Positions 10,401 through 22,800 of a stretch of DNA of 64,000 nt are shown here, in pieces; the stretch's first letter is position 1; each line of letters starts with the position of its first letter. The stretch is taken from positions 24,575,663 to 24,639,662 of the forward strand of contig NC_061811.1 in NCBI RefSeq assembly GCF_021462225.1, in the 5' to 3' direction. The notes beneath the pieces are model-generated. The model did not search any database. It had not been told where the DNA came from and was given only the letters and a program-made list of their open reading frames with translations. This DNA is from Girardinichthys multiradiatus. Lineage: Eukaryota; Chordata; Actinopteri; Cyprinodontiformes; Goodeidae. Both the position numbers and the translations under genes were made by a program.

Positions 10401-13400
10401 GCCTATAACAGGATTGTGTTCTTACCCATTTAATGTGACTTCTGTTTTCGGACATCACTGGACAGCTTCTCAACATGTAAGATGTAACTTTAATCTTCAC
10501 GCAACACCGCAAGGTTTCATCTGTAAGGCGGGTGCGGTATTTGGATTTGATGTAGTTCAGGTTTGAGAATATCTGGACAGGCATGTTGATGCAAAGATGG
10601 ATAATGCTCCAAATGCATATTTCGTCATGTTCCTATAACTGTCAGGAAGAGCATTCCATGTTTCAAACACAAGTTTCTCAGGTGTTAGGAGGCTTTCAAT
10701 TTCGCTCCATTTGTGGCTTTGGGCAAGCTGGGCTTTCTGGCGAGTGACGTCTTCAAGCTCAGCTGTCAGACTTTTGAATTTGGACACCGACAAATCTTTG
10801 TCAGCTATATCGGCCATTTCCATTTCAAGGTCAGCTTGATTTACTCCTGGGAATGTGTTCAACAAGGACAGGTCAATCTCCAGGGGTGTGACAGGGAAAG
10901 AAAGTGTCATTTTTTCCTTTTGGAACTCGTTAAATCTGCTCCCAAATGCAGTTTGCATATCAACGATCGCACCTTGTAAATAATCACCGTTGAGTGTGTG
11001 ATCGTGGTGGGCTTCTTTGAACTCTCTCAGGGAGGGGAAGTGAGAGAGTGTGCCTCGCTGTACATCTCTGGCCAATACAGTCAGCTTGTGCTCGAATGAC
11101 AAAATAGCTTCCAGCATTTACAGTGCATTGTTTCCCCGCCCCTGGAGACTTTTATTCAGCATGTTTAGGCGACTTGTGCAGTTTTTCCAGCCACTCAGTA
11201 TCTTCCAGTTACGGGTAGTTCAGGTCTTTCCTTTTCAGGAATGTTTTCACGTGTTCTAAACAGGCAACGAAACAACGTAAAACTTTACCCCCGGACAGCC
11301 ATCGGACTTTGTTGTGTAGTAGGAGATCGGAATATTTGCTGCTAACTTCGTCTAACAATGCACGGAACTGACGGTGGTTTAATGCTTTTGCAATCATCTT
11401 GTTCACCATCTCGATGACAAGGTTCATCACCTCCATACACTCTGGTGGGAATTTTTGTGCACACAGTGCTTCTTGGTGCAAGATGCAGTGAAATGCAAGC
11501 AGATTTCGATCCAACGCTTTTTGTAGTAAAGTCACAAACCCCTTTTGTGATACTGGGTGCCCCAGCTGTAGCCACTGAAATCAGGTGGTTGGTGTTTATT
11601 CCATTGTCATTTAAACACTTCAGCACAGAGTTCACATCCCTGCATAACAGCGCTACCTGTTCAATATCGATCACATCACATGACTCATCACAGGAAATTG
11701 AGTAGGCCGGCCTATGCTGGAGCTGAAGTAATGTCCTTGATTTGCTGATTGGTAACTTTGCCTGCTATTTTAATGGCCCTTTCTTTAACTGTCTTTGTAC
11801 ATCTTTAATTTTCTGTATTATAGCGGTTTTGTTTTTGAAGTTTGAAAATGGGTGCACTGATATTTTAATGAATGAATCTTGATGTAGCCACCATCTATGA
11901 ACGGTTTTCCACGCTTTATTATCTCCCGGGTTGCAACAAAACTAGCAGCAGTAGTGGAGTTTGGAGATGCAATCTAAATCTTTCTTTGCGGTCCTCTAAT
12001 TTCCCCAGAAGTAATGCAATCGCACTTTTTCTCTCACTCTAACTAGGTACTCGGCTGCAAATGTAGCATGCCTTCCCTGGAAATGTCTCGCCACATTACT
12101 CTTTTTGTTATTTGACAACTTCTCATTACAAAGCAAACGTGTTGGCAATCCTTCCGCATTGGCAATGAAAGCGAATGATTCGGTCCAAGAACTGATGAAT
12201 CCTCTGTTCTCCTCAGCTATCGTTCTTTTTTTCCCTTTTGGGATCCATGGCCCATCACACACCCAAATATTAAAACAAAAAATATATTTCCCCCCATTTT
12301 TTCCAATTTTCATACATTTTTGAAAAAGCTCCAGGGAGCCACTAGGGCGGCGCTAAAGAGCCGCATGTGGCTCCAGAGCCATGGGTTGCCGACCCCCGGA
12401 CTAAACCATACCCTCTGTTAGAATGGACCAGTCAAAAGTCCAGACATAAAGCCTACTAAGGATCTGTGGCAAGGGGGCTAAATATTAATGCATAACACAA
12501 TTCACATTTTTGTTCATGATACACTTTGAAAACCTTGCATCGTTTTCTTTCGACTTCAAAATCATGCACAACTCTGTGTTGATCTTTTACATAAATTCCC
12601 AATAAAGTACACATGAAGTTTGTGGTTGTAACATGACAGCATATGGAGACTTTAAGGCGTATGAATACTTCGGCAAGGCATTGCAAATTTAAACTATGTT
12701 TAGGAGCGGAAGTTGAAATGAATACAAAAACAATTCAGCAACCTTTACTCAGACATTAGAAATACTCTACAGTGTGGAAATATAAATGCCTTATCATTAG
12801 TAGCTAAAGCTAAGATATATTTGGGATTTGCTGCTTATAGATTGATTATTATTAGGAGTTTTTAGTTATGCTTTTGAGAGTTAGAAAAATCCTTAAACAG
12901 TAGCTTCTAGTGTGGTCACACAATGAGTGTTTATTACTCAAGGTTAAAGCTTGCAGGTGTTTTCTGTCTGTATCGTGAGAAGCCAACAGTGGATTAGGGA
13001 GGCATGGTAACTCTTCTCCCTGAAGATTCCTGAAGACGTGTGGGAAACTCACCTTCAGCAAAAGAATGTGTGAGAAACTGAGAAGGGCTGCACAACAAAT
13101 GTAAAATGTATATTTCTTGTAGTATGTGTGTCTTCAATAAAAGAACGGTGCAGGGGAGATAAAAACAGATGTGTTCCTGACTACGCAGATGCAGCACCTC
13201 TCTTCCCCGGCCAGGTGAATCAGCTTCAACCTCTTGTCCGTGTTTTGTTTTCTTAGACATTTAAGTTTAGTTTTTCTCGTGCAGAATTAAGATGCTTTGA
13301 CCAAATAAACGAACACACAGGAGTTTAGAAGGACAACTCCAACAACAGTCAAAACAGAAACAAACTTCATGTCATGCTCTTTGATATTAATCATCACCTT

Positions 13401-16400
13401 TCCTCCTGCTTGGTTTTCGTCTTATTGGCCTGTCTCTCCATCTTGGCCTCAAATCGTTTGGATCTGACACACAGAAGAATTAGTGTCAGAAAAATATTTA
13501 ATTATTCATGAGAAAATGGGCACATTTAAGGTATCCACATCAAGGCTGACACAAATAAACCACACATCAAAGCAAAAACAATAAGGCCCAAAAGGGATCT
13601 GAAACAAACCTACCACAAAACACGACACTTATCTGGAAGGCCTACACGTATATACTGTCTTTGACATCTTATTCCAATCATCATTGTAGAATAAACCAAT
13701 AATATGCTAAACTAAAGGAAGTAATCATACCAACCTTTCCTGTAAAAACATATTGTTAACGTGTGCATGTTTTTGACATGACTAACTGTGGCTCAGTAGG
13801 AAGAGTCTGATGTCTTGCAATCAGAAGGTTGTGGGTTTGACTCCAGCTTCCTCTTGCCATATGTCGATGTGCCCCTGGGCAAGGCACTTAACCTCAAGTT
13901 GCCTACCGATCTGCGTATCAGTGTATGAATGTGTGAGCGTTAGTGAGTGTGAATGTGGCTCTAGTGCAAAGCGCTATGAGTGGTCTGTATGACTGGAAAG
14001 GCGCTATAAGTTCAGTCCAATTACCATTTACTAAATGAAGAAGAAAAAAGCAACTAGATGGCTCATTTTGCTTCTTAAAAAAAAAAAAGAGTGAAACAAG
14101 CCACTAGTTACTTACCCAAAGTTCTCACACTTGCAGCAGCAGAACATGCAGACCAAGACAGCAATGATGAGAACCGCACCAAGCACAGACAGGGTGATTA
14201 TCAACGTCTGGAAGTTCACTACAGAAATAATGAAACAAATATTGTTTACAAATATTCACAATACCAACATATATAATTTGCCTGACTGCAGCATCAGCTT
14301 TTAATTCAATGTCATATTTAGAAAATGCTAATTTAGGTAATTTAAGCAATTTGGTCCCAACAGGAACCAACCAATGTGGGGTCCGAAGTTCCTTCTCAGA
14401 AATAAATAGATTTTTATGTTATGAATGTTACAGCAGTTAAAAACAGAATCTGTGTCCTCTCGAAACAGTAAAAAAAACACCTTAAAAGGATGATGGTGCA
14501 GGATCATTACTCTTTAGCCCTTTAAGATCACAACCTTCCTTCTATGATCTACACATGTTCATTATGCCTCACGATCTACTAAGGTCCTGACACGACAAGG
14601 GGGTTGAAGTCATCGTATCAACATTACACCCCTGATCCAACTTAGAAGGTTGTAATAAATCCATAAGCACTATAAACTGTAAGCAGTAATTACAGAATGA
14701 GCACAAAGCAAAGGCCGCAGCAGCAACTCAGTTCATGGGTACACAGAGAGCAGTGATATTTTAGCATCCTCCTCTGTCGGACCTGAGAATTATGTTGACC
14801 AGTAGAAGAAGGGAATAACCGTCTGAGGACTCCTCACAACTTTCCATTTAGAGCACTGAATGCTTTTAAGCAGCATGCATGAGGAGCGTAACACAGACTT
14901 CATCACTGGGGAAATCCCCAAGGGCAAATCCACTGCAGGTGAATTAAATTCAATTAAATTCATAAATAATTTAATTAGCCCAAAGGGAAATTAAATGTTG
15001 TTGTAGCTCATATTATGAAGGTTTCTTCAAAGAGCCGTTGTAGATGCTGATGGCTGTGGGCAGGTAGGATCTCCTGTAGCGCTCCGTCTTACAGCAGATC
15101 TGAAGAAGCCTCTGACTGAAGACACTCTGTTGTTGTAGGACAGTCTCATGAAGAGGATGCTCAGTGTTCTCCATAATGTTCTTCATTTTATGAAGAATCC
15201 ATCTTTCCACAATGATCTCCAGAGGTTCCAGAGGAGTCCCCAGAACAGAGGCAGCCTTTTTTATCAGCTTGTTGAGCTTTTTTAAGTCCCTGGTTCTGAT
15301 GCTGCTTCCCCAGCAGATGATGGTAGAAGAGATCACACTTTCCACAACAGACTTATAGAAGATACGCAGCATCTTGCTGCAAACTTCAAAGGACCTAAGC
15401 TTCCTCAAGAAGTACAGTCTGCTCTGTCCCTTCTTGTAGATGGCTTCACAGTTGCATCTCCACTCTAGTCTGTTGTCCAGGTGAACACCGAGGTATTTAT
15501 ACTCCTGCACCATCTCCACTTCTTCTCCCATGAAATAGTGTTGGACCTATTCATGTTTCTCTTAAAATCTACAATCATCTTCTTTATTTTAGTCATGTTC
15601 AAGATTAGGTCCAAAAGGGTCCAGAAGGGTGCAAGTCGTAAGCCCAACCCGTTTAATTTAGCAATGCCAAAATGAGCTGAACGCACACAGGCCCACTGAC
15701 CTCAGCGAATCGCCTTGTAGGCTGTGGAAAGACAAAGTGATCCGTAATGAGGGATCTGGGGTGGTGTCCTTGTTGCAGAACTTTGATGTCAAATGGGCTT
15801 TTGATAAGCAGTGTCCCCCCATTTCAGTCATGGAAATGAATGTCTTTCATGAACGACAATGCTGAACAGAACAAAAAATTTAAGCTGTAATAATGACCAT
15901 ACATTTCCTGTAAAACTTTTGCAACCACTGATTTAAATAACTAAAAATCTGAATTTGGGATAAATAAATAAAATTAAATCTTAAGGAGACCTCTCCCTCT
16001 GTTTGAATGTGTTTCAGTCAGCTGAAGTATTGTGCATTCTGGGAAAATGCATTTGCCCTTTAACAGATTTCTTGTTTCTGCTTTTTTTGTCGCATCTAAA
16101 GGTTTCAGATCATCAAACAAGGTCTGATAGCAAACAAAGATAATCAGAGTAAATGCAGGAATTATTTTCAAATTATTTCATTTATCAGGGAACAATATGA
16201 GATCCAAACCAACCTAGCTCTCTGTGAAAAAGTGATCCCCCTCTTTGAAATAAGAATAATAATATGAATAACTACATTAACAATGCAGTCCAATGCAACT
16301 GCCTGTTCTATAAAATCAAGAAATGAGTTAAAAAAGAACCTGTCTGACAACATGAAGTAGATTAAAAGAGCTCAAAAATCAAAAACCTGTGCCCTCATCA

Positions 16401-19400
16401 AAAGACAATCAACAAAAGATGAGAAACAGTCATTGATATCCATCAGTCTTGAAAAGGTTACAAAGATGTTTTTAAGACTTCGAGACTCCAGCCCGCCACA
16501 ATGAGAGTAGTGAAAACATAGAGCAGCGCTCAGCCTTCCCAACAGTGCCTAGCCTACCAAAATAACCCCAGGAGGAAATCAACAGCCCATTTCCAATCAT
16601 AATTCGACATTAAACACACAACCACTACCCACATATTTCACTTTGTTCTGTCCCATGTGTGCTTACGCAACCTGCTTTGGTTTACAACTCACAGCACTCA
16701 CCTAAGCAATGTTGTTCTGAAATTAAAATTCTATGATAATTAACCTTTAGGTGTTACAGAAAAAAACAACTGAAATCTGCAAAGGAGCAAACACATTTTC
16801 ACAGCACTGTGGCAATTTTTCAATATTGCAATATTGAAATCACAACTATTCAACAAGATAGTAAATACCCTACATTTGTAGCATATAAAAAACAAAAGAG
16901 TAGATCTGCAGTGCAGAATGCGGTAGATTTTCTTTAATTAAATGTTTTGTGTAATCATTTGAAACTGAAATTGTAACACACATACCATTACTTGCACAGA
17001 CCTATGAATTATCTTTTAAGACCGACTCGACATACCCTGTGGGCATGTCTTGAAACACGTGTTCGTACGAACTCATGTTGGAACATTTGTTTTCAACCTC
17101 ATGAATTCAGCACAACGTCAGTACTGACAATAGACCTTGGTTTCCATTTTTTAAACACTACAAGAAAGTATAAAAAACTGTAGAGCTTACCGACATAAAC
17201 ATGGCAATGCATGACTTAACATTAGTATGCGTATACATACCTGTCTGCATTCTGAAATACATATAGATACCAATAGTAAAGGAGCACTCTATGTGTTACA
17301 TTAACGCTCAGCTTGGACTCCTGCTTTACTTGCACTGCTTTACTTGCACAATGATCACCTGCACTGTTGTATTGCTCTTGCATCTTATACTGCTCTACAG
17401 GTCCTTCTCAAAATATTAGCATATTGTGATAAAGTTAATTATTTCCCATAATGTCATGATGAAAATTTAACATTAATATATTTTAGATTCATTGCACACT
17501 AACTGAAATATTTCAGGTCTTTTATTGTCTTAATACGGATGATTGTGGCATACAGCTCATGAAAACCCAAAATTCCTATCTCACAAAATTAGCATATCAT
17601 TAAAAGGGTCTCTAAACGAGCTATGAACCTAATCATCTGAATCAACGAGTTAACTCTAAACACCTGCAAAAGATTCCTGAGGCTTTTAAAACTCCCAGCC
17701 TGGTTCATCACTCAAAACCCCAATCATGGGTAAGACTGCCAACCTGACTGCTGTCCAGAAGGCCACTATTGACACCCTCAAGCAAGAGGGTAAGACACAG
17801 AAAGACATTTCTGAACGAATAGGCAGTTCCCAGAGTGCTGTATCAAGGCACCTCAGTGGGAAGTCTGTGGGAAGGAAAAAGTGTGGCAGAAAACGCTGCA
17901 CAACGAGAAGAGGTGACCGGACCCTGAGGAAGATTGTGGAGAAGGGCCGATTCCAGACCTTGGGGGACCTGCGGAAGCAGTGGACTGAGTCTGGAGTAGA
18001 AACATCCAGAGCCACCGTGCACAGGCGTGTACAGGAAATGGGCTACAGGTGCCGCATTCCCCAGACCTGGGCTACAGAGAAGCAGCACTGGACTGTTTCT
18101 CAGTGGTCCAAAGTACTTTTTTCGGATGAAAGCAAATTCTGCATGTCATTCGGAAATCAAGGTGCCAGAGTCTGGAGGAAGACTGGGAAGAAGGAAATGC
18201 CAAAATGCCAGAAGTCCAGTGTCAAGTACCCACAGTCAGTGATGGTCTGGGGTGCTGTGTCAGCTGCTGGTGTTGGTCCACTGTGTTTTATCAAGGGCAG
18301 GGTCAATGCAGCTAGCTGTCAGGAGATTTTGGAGCACTTCATGCTTCCATCTGCTGAAAAGCTTTATGGAGATGAAGATTTCATTTTTCAGCACAACTTG
18401 GCACCTGCTCACAGTGCCAAAACCACTGGTAAATGGTTTACTGACCATGGTATCACTGTGCTCAATTGGCCTGCCAACTCTCCTTACCTGAACCCCATAG
18501 AGAATCTGTGGGATATTGTGAAGAGAACGTTGAGAGACTCAAGACCCAACACTCTGGATGAGCTAAAGGCCGCTATCAAAGCATCCTGGGCCTCCATAAG
18601 ACCTCAGCAGTGCCACAGGCTGATTGCCTCCATGCCACGCCGCATTGAAGCAGTCATTTCTGCAAAAGGATTCCCGACCAAGTATTGAGTGCATAACTGT
18701 ACATGATTATTTGAAGGTTGACGTTTTTTTGTATTAAAAACACTTTTCTTTTATTGGTCGGATGAAATATGCTAATTTTGTGAGATAGGAATTTTGGGTT
18801 TTCATGAGCTGTATGCCAAAATCATCCGTATTAAGACAATAAAAGACCTGAAATATTTCAGTTAGTGTGCAATGAATCTAAAATATATGAATGTTAAATT
18901 TTCATCATGACATTATGGAAAATAATGAACTTTATCACAATATGCTAATATTTTGAGAAGGACCTGTATATTTACTCTCACTCACTTAAAACTGTGCACA
19001 TATATTTATATTATATTGTAGATATGTTTATACTGTTTAATTTGTACTGTATTGCACCGACTACGCCAAAACAAATTCCTTGTATGTCCAAAAACGTACT
19101 TGGCAATAAAGCTTTTCTGATTCTGATTCTGATTAAAAAAGTTAAACAAAGACGTGTGTATTTAAAACTTGTTTGACCACCGTCTGTTAATACTTTAATG
19201 ACGTAAGCATCAGCCAAAACAATCAGGACACCTGTACTCTAAAGGTACAATAAAAGGGTTTAAAAGAGACATGTGAAAAATATTCCTTTTGAAAATCCTT
19301 AGAACAGTTAGATCCCACAGAAGAAACTGGTTTATTTATAAAAACTGTGGCTTTGAGAAGCTGATATTTAAGGGCCTGGTTCAATCATAAGGCAGGGGGC

Positions 19401-19847
19401 GATGATTTTATTTTGGACAGAAAAGCAAAAATTCCTACTGCTTCTGAAGTATAAAACGCTGTCTGCATTATATATTGGTTATTTTTATACATTGACTGAT
19501 ATGTAAAATTAATATTCTCAAAATTTAGCAGCAGCTTAGTAACTAGCCTTATTTCACGGATTAGACCCCTGTTCTCTTTACAAAGTAACATAAGCATAAC
19601 AAGCTAATATTAGCGGACTAACTAAGCCAGGTTTTCGCTCAGAGTAGTAGCCTTGCTTCAGCCAGCTAATTGGCAGTGTGTAGCAAAATGTGGAGGAGGG
19701 GCATCTGAACATGACCATGTGTGGCGTTCACTTTTTGAAGAACTTTATATTTAACAATGCTGTTTTTTGCATGAGGAACCTGAAGTGAGCACATCTTTTT
19801 TGTGCAGAATAGAGTCGTGACATTTACCTTTAAGAATTTGACGACTC

Positions 19848-19892
<45 letters not shown>

Positions 19893-22800
19893 AGAGTTCA
19901 GACTACTGCATACACATATATCCGTCTCCGTGGGGACCTGCTATTGCTACTGTATGTTTCTCCCCAGACTTTAAAGTTGACTTCAACATCTTCCGCTTTG
20001 CTTTAAACATAAAGAATAAGTTAAAGTCCTGTGCCCACCATCACAATGAGATGTGCCTGCAGAGCAGTCTGATACAGGCAACAAGTGAGAGTTTGCAGGA
20101 ACAGCAGAGATAAACAAAGTGACGAAGTCGCAGCTTAATGCATTTAGTCACTTCTGTATAAAAGTACTCATTTCTAAAATGCAACCGAAATAACAGCCTA
20201 GCGTTTGTCCTTAATTTAGTTGACGTATTTAAGCTGAATATTTTAAAAGAGGAACACCAAAGGTATAGTTCTTTAATTAAAAACAGCTTTAATGAAGAAG
20301 TTATTCTGACAACTAAAAGATGAAAACCTGTGAATAAAAAGATGACTTTTTGAGGGTCGGCCTCATTATTATGCAGGTTGTGAGGACAAAGTGAACAAGA
20401 GAAATCTAAACAGTGGTAAATAAGATTTCAAACCAGAGGCAACAAATTATAGATGATGATATAAAAAGCAGAATAATATACGTATTTTATTTATTTTAGA
20501 AAAAAGATTTGTAAATGAAAGCGTTCACAAGCTGAAACTAAGACTCCGAACTTAGTTCAGATTGTTTAGGTGCTGAACTATAAAAACAAAATTTACCAGT
20601 GTGAACTGAACACTGAACTAGATCTTCAGGAGGTTGAACTTGCACAAAACTTTCCATGGTTCAGAAAAACAGAGAAAACCCAAGTCTTTTAAGCTGTCAA
20701 AACTTCAGATCAGTGCAGTAACTTAAATGAGTTATTTTCACTAAAATAAACCAGTCATGTACAGGGGTTGGACAATTAAACTGAAACACCTGGTTTTAGA
20801 CCACAATAATTTATTAGTATGGTGTAGGGCCTCTTTTTGCGGCCAATACAGCGTCAATTCGTCTTGGGAATGACATATACAAATCCTGCACAGTGGACAG
20901 AGGGATTTTAAGCCATTCTTCTTGCAGGATAGTGGCCAGGTCACTACGTGATACTGGTGGGGGAAAACATTTCCTGACTCGCTCCTCCAAAACACCCCAA
21001 AGTGGCTCAATAATATTTAGATCTGGTGACTGTGCAGGCCATGGGAGATGTTCAACTTCTCTTTCATGTTCGTTAAACCAATCTTTCACCAGTCTTGCTG
21101 TGTGTATTGGTGCATTGTCATCCTGATACACGGCACCATCTTCAGGATACAATGTTTGAACCATTGGATCCACATGGTCCTCAAGAATGGTTTGGTAGTC
21201 CTTGGCAGCGACGCGCCCATCTAGCACAAGTATTGGGCCAAGGGAATGCCATGATATGGCAGCCCAAACCATCACTGATCCACCCCCATGCTTCACTCTG
21301 GGCATGCAACAGTCTGGGTGGTACGCTTCTTTGGGGCTTCTCCACACCGTAACTCTCCCGGATGTGGGGAAAACAGTAAAGGTGGACTCATCAGAGAACA
21401 ATACATGTTTCACATTGTCCACAGCCCAAGATTTCGCTCCTTGCACCATTGAAACCGACGTTTGGCATTGGCATGAGTGACCAAAGGTTTGGCTATAGCA
21501 GCACGGCCGTGTATATTGATCCCGTGGAGCTCCTGACGGACAGTTCTGATGGAAACAGGAGAGTTGAGGTGCACATTTAATTCTGCCGTGATTTGGGCAG
21601 CCGTGGTTTTATGTTTTTTGGATACAATCCGGGTTAGAACCCGAACATCCCTTTCAGACAGCTTCCTTTTGCGTCCACAGTTAATCCTGTAGGATGTGGT
21701 TCGTCCTTCTTGGTGGTATGCTGACATTACCCTGGATACCGTGGCTCTTGATACATCACAAAGACTTGCTGTCTTGGTCACAGATGCGCCAGCAAGACGT
21801 GCACCAACAATTTGTCCTCTTTTGAACTCTGGTATGTCACCCATAATGTTGTGTACATTTCAATATTTTGAGCCAAACTGTGCTCTTACCCTGCTAATTG
21901 AACCTTCACACTCTGCTCTTACTGGTGCAATGTGCAATCAATGAAGACTGGCTACCAGGCTGGTCCAATTTAGCCATGAAACCTCCCACACTAAAATGAC
22001 AGTTGTTTCAGTTTTATTGTCCAACCCCTGTAAATCTAATCTGTGAATGTGTATTTCTTACTCCAGCAGAGTCCCCAGCGGGCGTCATCTAGCGGGCAAA
22101 GTGAATGGGGTGGAAGGATGGTCTGCACCGGATACGTTACACATAACTCTGTCTTGATGCACCAGAGGCACTGCAAACAAACGCACACAGAGATCACTTT
22201 ACTCAAACAAATGTCAGATTTCAATGTATTCATGCTAGTTGCATGTTGAGCTACATGACAAACCCATACACCGAATGGAAGGAAGAGACTGGTTACGAAT
22301 CAGTTACCCCTCAAACCAGTCCAACAGGTTTGAACGTGGAAGACGAGCAACCAGCTAAAGCACCTCCACCTCGGACACATGTATTTCTCTGTCATGCATT
22401 AACAATTTTGTAGAGCCAGTATGAGATTATCTGAGCAGAAATCTGGACTCACCGTCACATTTCTCAGACATTCCTCACAGCTTGTCCCATTTTTTGTCTC
22501 ACACACTGTTGGGGAGGGGAAATAAAGCTGGTTTAATTAGTGAAAAACAGGATTTTCTTTTAAAGCTGAAACCATTCTAGATCAAAAGGGGAGGTCCAAC
22601 TAGCTCTGATATTACACAGATAAGAGCTTGAAATCCTAATTTTAAATACATTGATTACTGTTTGTTTTATTTATTCAGAGAGTTTAAAAAAAATAATAAT
22701 TTAAAAACATGAAATTACTGACCAAATATATATTCGGGGAAAAGTTCAATAAAGATTTTAAGTTGCAAAATAACGATTCTTATTACATTAAATTCCGCCG

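Larger units (their letters stand above)
9205..12690 (+). mobile_element. Tc1-like relic split by a hAT element
   Basis: The left part (9205-9590) and right part (12407-12690) together read as a degenerate plus-strand Tc1 element. The left holds the remains of the CATCATGCTGTGG motif around GSIMLW. The right holds the GGACCAGTCAAAAGTCCAGAC stretch matching the WPAQSPD region, followed by a typical end. The hAT at 9599-12398 interrupts it. The same relic family recurs in other introns here (24580, 33930, 35950, 51450). Confidence 0.65.
17290..19136 (+). repeat. LINE-type 3' tail split by a Tc1 element
   Basis: The left flank (17290-17395) has TTTACTTGCACTGC-type repeats. The right flank (18967-19136) ends with AACAAATTCCTTGTATGTCC, then GGCAATAAAG and GATTCT repeats, a familiar 3' end of teleost CR1/L2-type LINE transcripts. 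The Tc1 at 17398-18966 sits inside it, so the Tc1 came later. Confidence 0.55.

Noticed and set aside
12852..13260. Minus-strand frames in pttg1ip intron 5
   Set aside because: No domain, no splice pairing, and position within a defined intron.
19802..20113. Plus-strand frame containing a Val/Cys run
   Set aside because: Produced by the (TG)n microsatellite; no coding signal.
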